64,000 nt of DNA. It comes from Gracilimonas sp. (GTDB lineage: Bacteria; Bacteroidota; Rhodothermia; Balneolales; Balneolaceae). This document shows positions 57,720 through 64,000 of this stretch, in pieces. The stretch is taken from the NCBI RefSeq assembly GCF_014762685.1, contig NZ_JABURM010000005.1, positions 372,001 through 436,000 of the forward strand, written 5' to 3'. Numbering within the stretch: the stretch's first letter is position 1; each line of letters begins with the position of its first letter. The position numbers and the translations under genes were made by a program. The notes below the pieces were generated by a model. That model was not told the origin of the DNA. It worked only from the letters and a program-made list of their open reading frames with translations, and did no database searches.

Positions 57720-57929
57720 TTATTCTACTGAAGTTTTACACGTACTTAACCCAAAAGGGGCGTAAAGCGGGCAAAAACTAATCAGGCTTGTCAAAACAAA
57801 AACTCCGGCCAATACCAATAATACAACTCCCCATGTTCCGACTACCGTGCCGGTAAAGTATAAAGCCACAAAAATGGCGGCTAAAATAAAGCGAATGATT
57901 TTATCAGTGGATCCCATATTTTTTTTCAT
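57720..57929 (-). CDS. DUF2892 small membrane protein
   Basis: A 69-residue protein with two hydrophobic helices (GSTDKIIRFILAAIFVALYF, VVLLVLAGVFVLTSLISF) and the CPLYAPFGLSTC ending. It matches the DUF2892 (YgaP transmembrane-like) family, which often accompanies rhodanese or sulfur genes, though none is adjacent here. It is divergent from the Bax inhibitor-1 gene. Confidence 0.88.
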   Translation of the reverse strand: MKKNMGSTDKIIRFILAAIFVALYFTGTVVGTWGVVLLVLAGVFVLTSLISFCPLYAPFGLSTCKTSVE

Positions 57930-58121
57930 AACAACCTCGTTATATTTATTGAAAATCTATTCAATCAAAAAATGCCAAAAATGTAATTATTAGTTTATAA
58001 AGTGCACAAACGGGTATTACTTTTGGTATTTTCACCACACAATAAACATGGTTCATGAAGGTTTAGTGAATTTGTAGTCGCAGGAAAAATTTTCAATCTA
58101 AATTATTATCAAAAAGAAAAA

Positions 58122-58814
58122 ATGAATACACAGCATTTAACGGCAGAACAGGTTAAGTCTATCCAGGTTGGTTTTATTAACAAAGTATATGGCTGGATGG
58201 CTTTAGCGCTGGCTATTACCGGGTTTGTGGCATTACGCACTGCCAATTCAGGGCTGATCGATGTGATTGCAGGAAATCAGATCCTGTTCTTTGGAATTAT
58301 TATTGCTGAACTGGGACTTGTAGTATGGCTTTCAAGCAGAATTGAGAGCATGAATGCTACCAAGGCTATTTCTTTATTTCTATTATATTCGGCATTGAAT
58401 GGACTCACTTTTTCAATCCTGTTTCTGGTATATACTGCAGGATCTATCGCTTCTACTTTCTTCATTACTGCCGGGACATTCGGGGTGATGAGTGCCTACG
58501 GTTATTTCACCAAAACTGATTTGACCAGTATTGGTAACATTGCGTTCATGGGTTTAATTGGTATCATCATTGCCAGTGTGGTGAATATGTTTTGGCATAA
58601 TGAAACCCTCTACTGGGGCATTACTTACATTGGGGTGTTGGTGTTTGTAGGCTTGACAGCCTATGACACTCAAAAAATTAAAAAAATGAGCTTGGAAATG
58701 GATATCAATTCAGAAGAGGGCAGCAAAGGTGCAATCATGGGGGCTTTAGCGCTATATCTGGATTTCATCAACCTGTTTATTATGCTGTTGCGTATTTTCG
58801 GTAACCGAAAGTAA
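58122..58814 (+). CDS. Bax inhibitor-1/YccA family membrane protein
   Basis: A 230-residue protein with seven helices of the BI-1 (TMBIM) family. Typical features are VYGWMALALAITGFVALRT near the start, GLTFSILFL in the middle and YDTQKIKKMSLEM near the C-terminus, followed by ALYLDFINLFIMLLRIFG. Family members form pH-gated calcium-leak pores in some species. Candidate -7 box TACTTTTG lies at 58018-58025. Confidence 0.93.
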   Translation: MNTQHLTAEQVKSIQVGFINKVYGWMALALAITGFVALRTANSGLIDVIAGNQILFFGIIIAELGLVVWLSSRIESMNATKAISLFLLYSALNGLTFSILFLVYTAGSIASTFFITAGTFGVMSAYGYFTKTDLTSIGNIAFMGLIGIIIASVVNMFWHNETLYWGITYIGVLVFVGLTAYDTQKIKKMSLEMDINSEEGSKGAIMGALALYLDFINLFIMLLRIFGNRK

Positions 58815-58861
58815 ATTTCATAATTGTAGTGGTATCTATTGGTATGGCACTGTAGTTGAAT

Positions 58862-59707
58862 TTACTTTTTTGATTTTAATAAGCTGAAATTCACAAGTAC
58901 CGGGAGATGATCGGAAGGAGTTCGGTTGTCCTTTATTTCATTGACAACGGTGTATTTCCGAATCTCTACATTCTTGCTTACAAAGATATAGTCTATTCGC
59001 TTGTCTAATGGATGAGAAACATCGAAACCATTAAATGTTCCTTCCGGACCGATGGGTGGAGTGGAACTGACAGTTCTTGCATCCCTCAAGTATTCAGTTA
59101 GATAAAGGATAGGTTTGGAGTCCGGCTCTGCATTAAAATCACCCATCAATAAGACAGGGTAATTTTTAGTATTCAACTTTTGAATATAGGATCGAATCAA
59201 TTTTAGAGACTCTATGCGGGATTCTGTTCCCATATGATCCAGGTGGGCATTAAACACCCAAAGATGAGCATTGTTGGAAGGATCAAAAAGGAGGGTATAA
59301 CTACAGATACGGATGTTAGCGGCATCCCACCCAATAGAGACACTATCCGGGGTTTCTGATAGCCAGAAAGTTCCTTGATCTATGTTTATGAATTTCTCAG
59401 TATTAAAGAAAATAGCTGCATATTCTCCGGCATGGATTCCATCTTTACGACCAACGCCCACATAATCGTAAGAAGTCAAAGTACTATCGAGGTAAGTGAT
59501 TTGATTATGTAATCCTTCCTGAGTTCCAATAATATCCGGAGAATATTTTTGAAGTTGATTAGTAAGCCATTCCTTGCGATGGTCCCAGCGGTTAATCCCA
59601 TCACTTTCCAGGTTAAGACGCACGTTATAGGTAGCTGCTGAATAATTTTGGCAAAATCCAGCAGTAGAAAAAACGATCAAAAATAAAAAAGCAGAATAGA
59701 ATTTCAT
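58862..59707 (-). CDS. Exported endonuclease/exonuclease/phosphatase family protein
   Basis: A 281-residue EEP-family enzyme with a signal peptide (residues 1-19). The catalytic set is visible: TYNVRLN, IIGTQEG, NAHLDHMG, LLMGDFNAEPDS and TPSDHLPV. It should be a metal-dependent phosphodiesterase or nuclease; a secreted or periplasmic role is inferred. Confidence 0.92.
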   Translation of the reverse strand: MKFYSAFLFLIVFSTAGFCQNYSAATYNVRLNLESDGINRWDHRKEWLTNQLQKYSPDIIGTQEGLHNQITYLDSTLTSYDYVGVGRKDGIHAGEYAAIFFNTEKFINIDQGTFWLSETPDSVSIGWDAANIRICSYTLLFDPSNNAHLWVFNAHLDHMGTESRIESLKLIRSYIQKLNTKNYPVLLMGDFNAEPDSKPILYLTEYLRDARTVSSTPPIGPEGTFNGFDVSHPLDKRIDYIFVSKNVEIRKYTVVNEIKDNRTPSDHLPVLVNFSLLKSKK

Positions 59708-59841
59708 GACGATATTTTGTGGAATATAGCCTCTTAGGTTTAAAAATACTTGTCATTGATAAACTAATACAAGCTTTTAGTTCTATTGGTTGAGGTAGAA
59801 CAAATACAGATTATAATCTCATAGCTATTCTAAAAATTTTT

Positions 59842-59849
59842 TACCTTTG
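59842..59849 (+). promoter_or_regulatory. Candidate -7 box for merC-like gene
   Basis: TACCTTTG matches TAnnTTTG, 46 nt before the ATG at 59896. No clear -33 partner. Confidence 0.35.
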
Positions 59850-59895
59850 GTGTTCTGTAAAATTCACTAACTACACGACGTTTCTAAATATATAG

Positions 59896-60279
59896 ATGAG
59901 CATCAAAAACGAGCAAGACAAAGGGTTTTGGGACAGGATGGGCATAGGCCTGTCCGGTTTATGTGCTATTCATTGTCTGTTGGTACCGGTATTTGTATCC
60001 TTAATCCCTTTATGGCCTGCCTTAGAAGAATTTCATGAATACACCCATTTGGTTTTTTTTCTGGCTATTGCTCCGGCCGTAATTTTGTCCATAAAAAATA
60101 GAAAAGACCTGAAATCGGTTTCCGGCTACTTATATATTGGGTTGGGTATTATTTTCCTGGCTTGGATTTTCAACAATCAACTGGGTGAATATGGAGAGGC
60201 TGGGGTAACTTTAATCGGCAGTACTTTGCTTATTCGCGGACACTGGCTGAACTACAAATCAAAAATGGGATTTAGCTAA
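59896..60279 (+). CDS. MerC domain membrane protein
   Basis: A 127-residue membrane protein with four hydrophobic helices and the MerC-type CAIHC pair in SGLCAIHCLLVPVF. Family members transport mercuric ion, but most chromosomal homologues have no known role and no mer operon is near. It overlaps the convergent oxidoreductase gene by 4 bp. Confidence 0.88.
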   Translation: MSIKNEQDKGFWDRMGIGLSGLCAIHCLLVPVFVSLIPLWPALEEFHEYTHLVFFLAIAPAVILSIKNRKDLKSVSGYLYIGLGIIFLAWIFNNQLGEYGEAGVTLIGSTLLIRGHWLNYKSKMGFS

Positions 60280-61385
60280 AAAGCCTCTTCCAGGAGATCG
60301 GCTGCTTTTAAGGCGCAACCCCAGCTAAGTGTTACACCAGCTCCACCGTGGCCATAATTATGTATAATCAGTTTATCATTGATCTCTTCAGTTTCAAGCC
60401 GTAATCCATCTTTAGTTTTTCGGATATAACGGTAACCCAGTTTGGATTTTATATTAGAGTAATTACCTGGGTTTATTCCGAATGTATTTTGAATAATCTT
60501 AGAATTGAGTTCAAGGATTTGGGAAGGAACTTTCATCCCATTAATTTCAGAAACGGGTTCAATATTCACTTCACCAGTCCAGTTTCCTGACCAATCCAGT
60601 TCACCCTGTTGCCGGCTGCCTCCCAAAACCCAGCCATTGCTTCGCGGGTAACAGTAGACATCTTGCTGATTTCCAGCCTCGCTTTGATAAACATCAGCTC
60701 CCGGAGAGAAATTATAGGAAACGGTTTTACCCTCAGGATTTAAAAGCAGGGGAGCATCAATAACATTCAAAATATGCCCTCGCTGAATGAGGTTATCATC
60801 ATCCTGAAAAAGCTTCATGGAGCCCAATTCAGAACAATTGATAATATATTCAAAGGGTAATTGAAGTAAGTTACCTGGGGATAAATCCTCAATATGAAGT
60901 TTGGCTCCATTTGCAAGTACCCGTTCAATTAACGCCGGAAAATACAGGGTCCAGTCCGCAAAGAAGCACTCAAATTTCCACCCGCTTTGAATAGTTATAT
61001 CAGGGTGAAATGGATGAAACCCGGATCTAAAATCATCTAAAGACTGAAAGTTATTCATCATTGATGCATATTGAGGAAAAGACCGTTTGTCAGCAAAGAG
61101 CTCGAAATGTTCATGCACTTTTAGCCCGGGGAATCTTTGCTCAAAAAGGTGGTTAAAGTATTGTCTGCTTTGCATAAAAATTTCATGCAGCGCATCATAA
61201 TAAATAGAATGAGGTATTATTGATGCAGCAGGAAACAGGCTGCAGAAATCCGGTTTTAATATAGTTTCCCGGGGTTTGTCTTTGGAATACAGGGTTACAT
61301 CCCAGCCTCGTTCCTGCAAGAGGTGAGCGGTAGATAAACCACTTACGCCGCAACCGATGATACATACCGTTTTTCTTTTTGCCAT
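60276..61385 (-). CDS. DAAO-type FAD-dependent oxidoreductase
   Basis: A 369-residue flavoprotein with the FAD-binding Rossmann motif CIIGCGVSGLSTAHLL at residues 8-23 and the C-terminal HNYGHGGAGVTLSWG of D-amino-acid oxidases. It is likely to oxidise a D-amino acid or related amine in the cytosol; the exact substrate is not visible. Confidence 0.9.
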   Translation of the reverse strand: MAKRKTVCIIGCGVSGLSTAHLLQERGWDVTLYSKDKPRETILKPDFCSLFPAASIIPHSIYYDALHEIFMQSRQYFNHLFEQRFPGLKVHEHFELFADKRSFPQYASMMNNFQSLDDFRSGFHPFHPDITIQSGWKFECFFADWTLYFPALIERVLANGAKLHIEDLSPGNLLQLPFEYIINCSELGSMKLFQDDDNLIQRGHILNVIDAPLLLNPEGKTVSYNFSPGADVYQSEAGNQQDVYCYPRSNGWVLGGSRQQGELDWSGNWTGEVNIEPVSEINGMKVPSQILELNSKIIQNTFGINPGNYSNIKSKLGYRYIRKTKDGLRLETEEINDKLIIHNYGHGGAGVTLSWGCALKAADLLEEAF

Positions 61386-61457
61386 GCTAAAATATAAAAG
61401 CTTTAAGCTTAGAAAAAACTAATATAAGAGAGGCTGATTTACATTGTATCAGGGTTC

Positions 61458-61465
61458 TATTTTTG
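61458..61465 (+). promoter_or_regulatory. Candidate -7 box
   Basis: TATTTTTG matches TAnnTTTG, 34 nt upstream of the lipoprotein GTG start. TTG at 61444-61446 lies upstream. Confidence 0.4.
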
Positions 61466-61499
61466 GTAGTTTTATTTTAACCAGACAGACTACAACAAC

Positions 61500-62423
61500 G
61501 TGCAAAAAAACACTTTACTTGTAATATTATTGGGTACTTTTTTCGGCATGTTTTCATGCGATTTGCTTACCATTAGTGATGAAGCCCTGGAATATCCCAC
61601 CAAATATCCTCAGCTTGAAATTGGTGAATTAGAATCTTTGAATGCGGAGTACCAAAGTGTAAATAACGGACGTTTATGTTCTACATTAAATGAGTACGGT
61701 TTTACCGGTTTCAGTGAAATATTATTTGAAAATGGGGAGAATCCCTGTGAGAGAACTAACCGGGGAGATGATGTAGTACGGGTAGAGATGGACAATCCGG
61801 ATACTTTGGCCTCTGCAGCTAAAAAAATATTACTTAAAAACAGCAAATATACCGGCGTTCAGGATACCAATAAATTGGTTTTAAACGAATTACTTCCACA
61901 GCCCGGATGTATTAATTGCGGCCGACCCGATGAGTATAGTGCCAACATTGAATGGAAACTCACTTTTAAAAATCAGGTTATTGATTCTGCTGAGGTATTA
62001 GGAACAGAAATCACTGTTTTTGTAGATGCAGAGGGAGTTAATCGAATTTGGGGTAATTGGTATCCTGATTTTAAGATACCTGACTTTGTAAACTTTGGAT
62101 ACTTAGATGTGATGCAGGGCATGGTTGGCTGGAAAATTCATATGAGTGATTATACGGGAGAGGACAGCACTTATACCGTGCAGGAAGAAGATATAACAGA
62201 AATACCTGAGAAAGTCCATTTACCAATTGTTGATGAAAACAGCAATGACCTGGAAATAAGGACTTGTTGGGCCGTACCCATATTGAAAAGCAAAGATGAG
62301 AACTTTTCAGGCTGGATTGCATATATAGATATTGAGGAAGGTTTTTTAGTGGATTTAGTTTCCATGCAAGAGATAGCTCTTAAAGAAAATTCACAAATTG
62401 ATCATAAAATTGTAACATTTTAG
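61500..62423 (+). CDS. Lipoprotein of unknown function
   Basis: A 307-residue lipoprotein with lipobox GMFSC (Cys20). The start is GTG at 61500. Further on, a pair of Cys in PQPGCINCGRPDEYS and a folded domain (NIEWKLTFKNQVIDSAEVLG, VFVDAEGVNRIWGNWYPDFKIP) are visible. I do not recognise a family. It probably acts at the periplasmic face. Confidence 0.8.
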   Translation: MQKNTLLVILLGTFFGMFSCDLLTISDEALEYPTKYPQLEIGELESLNAEYQSVNNGRLCSTLNEYGFTGFSEILFENGENPCERTNRGDDVVRVEMDNPDTLASAAKKILLKNSKYTGVQDTNKLVLNELLPQPGCINCGRPDEYSANIEWKLTFKNQVIDSAEVLGTEITVFVDAEGVNRIWGNWYPDFKIPDFVNFGYLDVMQGMVGWKIHMSDYTGEDSTYTVQEEDITEIPEKVHLPIVDENSNDLEIRTCWAVPILKSKDENFSGWIAYIDIEEGFLVDLVSMQEIALKENSQIDHKIVTF

Positions 62424-62487
62424 GTTTTGGATACTCTTGGTTGTCAGGGTAAGTAAAATTTAATCTCAAGCTGAAAAGGACATATCA

Positions 62488-62856
62488 TTGGCAGAACCAG
62501 TAATGAAAGTACTTATAGTTGAAGACGACATGATTATTTCATTAGTCGTCGAAAATATGATAAATAAATTAGGACATAATTTAGTTGGTAAGGCAGCTTC
62601 CGGGGATGAAGCCATTGAGCTGGCAAAAGAACATAAGCCCGATATTATCCTGATGGATATCCGTTTAAAAGGGGAAATGGATGGGATTGAAGCCGTAATT
62701 GAGATCAAAAAACATATCGAAACAGCTGTGATTTATTTGACCGGAAACTCAGATAAAGTGAATTACGATCGAGCTAAGGCTACCGAATGTGTTGATTTGA
62801 TTTCTAAGCCTTTTACCATTGGAGAACTTACCCGATCCTTAGATTTGGTTTCCTAA
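62488..62856 (+). CDS. Stand-alone response regulator receiver
   Basis: A 122-residue CheY-like receiver with no output domain. The acidic pair E12-D13-D14, phospho-acceptor D57 (ILMDIRL), the Thr of YLTGNSD and the Lys of LISKPF are all present. The TTG at 62488 follows AAAAGGA and is preferred; the ATG at 62503 would shorten it by five residues. It may serve a kinase encoded elsewhere. The histidine kinase at 21.9-23.9 kb is a candidate by default only. Confidence 0.92.
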   Translation: MAEPVMKVLIVEDDMIISLVVENMINKLGHNLVGKAASGDEAIELAKEHKPDIILMDIRLKGEMDGIEAVIEIKKHIETAVIYLTGNSDKVNYDRAKATECVDLISKPFTIGELTRSLDLVS

Positions 62857-62922
62857 GTATTTTGCATCTTTCTTGGGAGAATAACGTAGGTTATACCCTA
62901 TATCAAAAAATGGGCAATAGCT

Positions 62923-63612
62923 ATGAGTACAAAATTTAAAAACCTGAGAAATGACTTAGAAGACCTTGAACAAGAAGGACAGTTTGATATTGGTGAAAGT
63001 TCAACGGGTTCCGGTGGCACTACAACCTCAAAGTTGGCGAACTATATTCTGCTTTTTGCATTTATAACTACGCTTACCTTTTATGCCGGCTCAAAACTGA
63101 ATTTTTCAAGTATCCAGTTAAACCCAATCGAAAATTTTGTGCAGGAACTCAGCCAGCCAAATGAAGATCTGTTGAATAGAATGGGAGCCTGGATGGAAGA
63201 AATGGGTTACGGAACCCTTACTCACGAACAGCTTACCGAATTAAGAGAGGAAGGAGTAACGGCAACCTATACTTCCCAAATTAGAGAAGCAGGTTATACT
63301 AATGTAACTTTGGAGGAATTGGTAGACCTGCAAAATGCTGATGTAAGCGGTACTTTTGCCCGAATGATGCGGGAATTGGGATACGAGTTTACAGTTCAGG
63401 ATTTAGTTGATATAAGACGGGCAGGGGTAACAGCTTTCTTTACCAGTAATATGATGGATTTAGGGTATACTTTAGAAGAACTTACCAAAGAGAGCCTCAT
63501 TCGGATGCGCAATATTGGGGTCACACATCAGCAGGCCGAACGATTAATTGAAGAAAGAGGGGCAAAACCTACTGTAGATGAACTTATACGTGACAGAATC
63601 AGTAACCAGTAG
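62923..63612 (+). CDS. Membrane-anchored protein with four ~29-residue repeats
   Basis: A 229-residue protein with an acidic N-terminal tail, one membrane span (about 40-57) and an outside domain of four repeats: 99-126, 128-154, 156-182 and 183-213. The consensus is roughly LTxExLxxLRxxGVTxxxxxxMRELGY. Similar repeats are found in BlaR1/M56-type and anti-sigma proteins of Bacteroidota. Its role is unknown. It follows the response regulator by 66 nt. Confidence 0.85.
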   Translation: MSTKFKNLRNDLEDLEQEGQFDIGESSTGSGGTTTSKLANYILLFAFITTLTFYAGSKLNFSSIQLNPIENFVQELSQPNEDLLNRMGAWMEEMGYGTLTHEQLTELREEGVTATYTSQIREAGYTNVTLEELVDLQNADVSGTFARMMRELGYEFTVQDLVDIRRAGVTAFFTSNMMDLGYTLEELTKESLIRMRNIGVTHQQAERLIEERGAKPTVDELIRDRISNQ

Positions 63613-63686
63613 TAAGATTTTTTTCGGAACATAAAGTGATTTAATGATTTACAAGTAGTGAACTTAAATAAACATATAACTTATAA

Positions 63687-64000
63687 TGAGAAAATTAATC
63701 ACTTTTATATCTGTAATAGCCATCACGGCACTTTTCAGCCAGGCAAATGCCCAGCAATATATGATTGAAAATGCTTCGGGTATTGGGCCCAAAGTGGGTT
63801 TCTATAAAGCTCCTGACGCTGAGGATGGAACCATGTTTATCGGCCTTCAATCTCGAACCAAAGGAAAATATGTTGGGGCTGAATTCAGTCTGGAATACCG
63901 TGGTGAGCAGGGCTACACTACTTCCGGTGGAAGTGAACTAACTGTAAGGCAAGTTCCGGTAACCGGTTCACTGCTGCTCTTTGCGCCGCTCGCAGAAAAT
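63687..64000 (+). CDS. Outer-membrane barrel protein, 5' fragment
   Basis: The gene runs off the window. The first 104 residues show a signal peptide (MRKLITFISVIAITALFSQANA) and a mature part starting QQYMIENASGIGPKVGFYKAP. Alternating hydrophobic/polar residues (GKYVGAEFSLEYRGEQGY) suggest an outer-membrane beta-barrel. The family cannot be fixed from this part. Confidence 0.75.

Overview
The window looks like a chromosomal segment of a marine-type Bacteroidota/Balneolota bacterium (FCB group, possibly Balneolaceae). The evidence is a SusC/SusD pair, many lipoproteins with short signal peptides, a DUF5916 protein, a sortilin-like BNR-repeat protein, 6-bladed beta-propeller and NVEAL-like peptide genes, few Shine-Dalgarno sequences and several TAnnTTTG -7 boxes. 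Base composition is around 40 percent GC by eye. The phylum is an inference from gene content; no rRNA or tRNA gene was seen.

Layout. 1-3.4 kb: the 3' end of dnaE, trxA, and a reverse block gdhA / RsbW-like kinase / YciI. 3.4-10.8 kb: a barrel-gene remnant, a PiT-like membrane protein, an HNH nuclease, a DsrE-like protein, mnmA, a DUF4412 protein and the overlapping mgsA-yyaL pair. 10.9-13.6 kb: a low-GC accessory island with an internally deleted IS1595-family element (18-bp TIRs and a perfect 8-bp target duplication) and a reverse-strand cluster. That cluster encodes a frameshifted six-cysteine NVEAL-like peptide, a beta-propeller lipoprotein and a membrane-anchored CxxC thioredoxin-fold protein. 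13.8-28.5 kb: an SRPBCC/class III cyclase, ndk, NamZ (DUF1343), rlmB, a GDPD phosphodiesterase, pyrG-Nudix, a TPR histidine kinase, a YtcJ-like amidohydrolase, a PA0069-type radical SAM protein, a candidate structured RNA and an ankyrin protein. 28.5-36.4 kb: the sortilin-like protein and SusD/SusC. 36.7-40.5 kb: an RsmI-like methyltransferase, a membrane protein and a degenerate class A beta-lactamase-like protein in one operon, then a DUF819 permease.

40.7-49.2 kb is an aspartate-family amino-acid region: lysC-dapB-dapA-dapD, a threonine synthase fused to a LeuA-type regulatory domain, and an ArgD-type aminotransferase that could supply the DapC step. anmK lies among them and could complete muramic-acid recycling with NamZ. 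Two copies of a ~75-bp palindromic dispersed repeat flank this region. 49.3-64 kb: tex, an ECF sigma / HEAT anti-sigma / two DUF4097 operon followed by a DUF5916 outer-membrane protein with a structured leader, a DUF2892 protein, a Bax inhibitor-1 protein, an EEP nuclease, MerC, a DAAO-type oxidase, a lipoprotein, a lone response regulator, a membrane protein with four ~29-residue repeats, and the start of an outer-membrane barrel gene.

Most of the window is ordinary chromosome. The strongest second-look items are the NVEAL-like peptide / propeller / thioredoxin-fold cluster with its terminator and repeat architecture, the deleted IS, the threonine synthase-LeuA fusion, the degenerate beta-lactamase, the outer-membrane gene remnant at 3.5 kb, the dispersed repeats and two candidate RNA structures.
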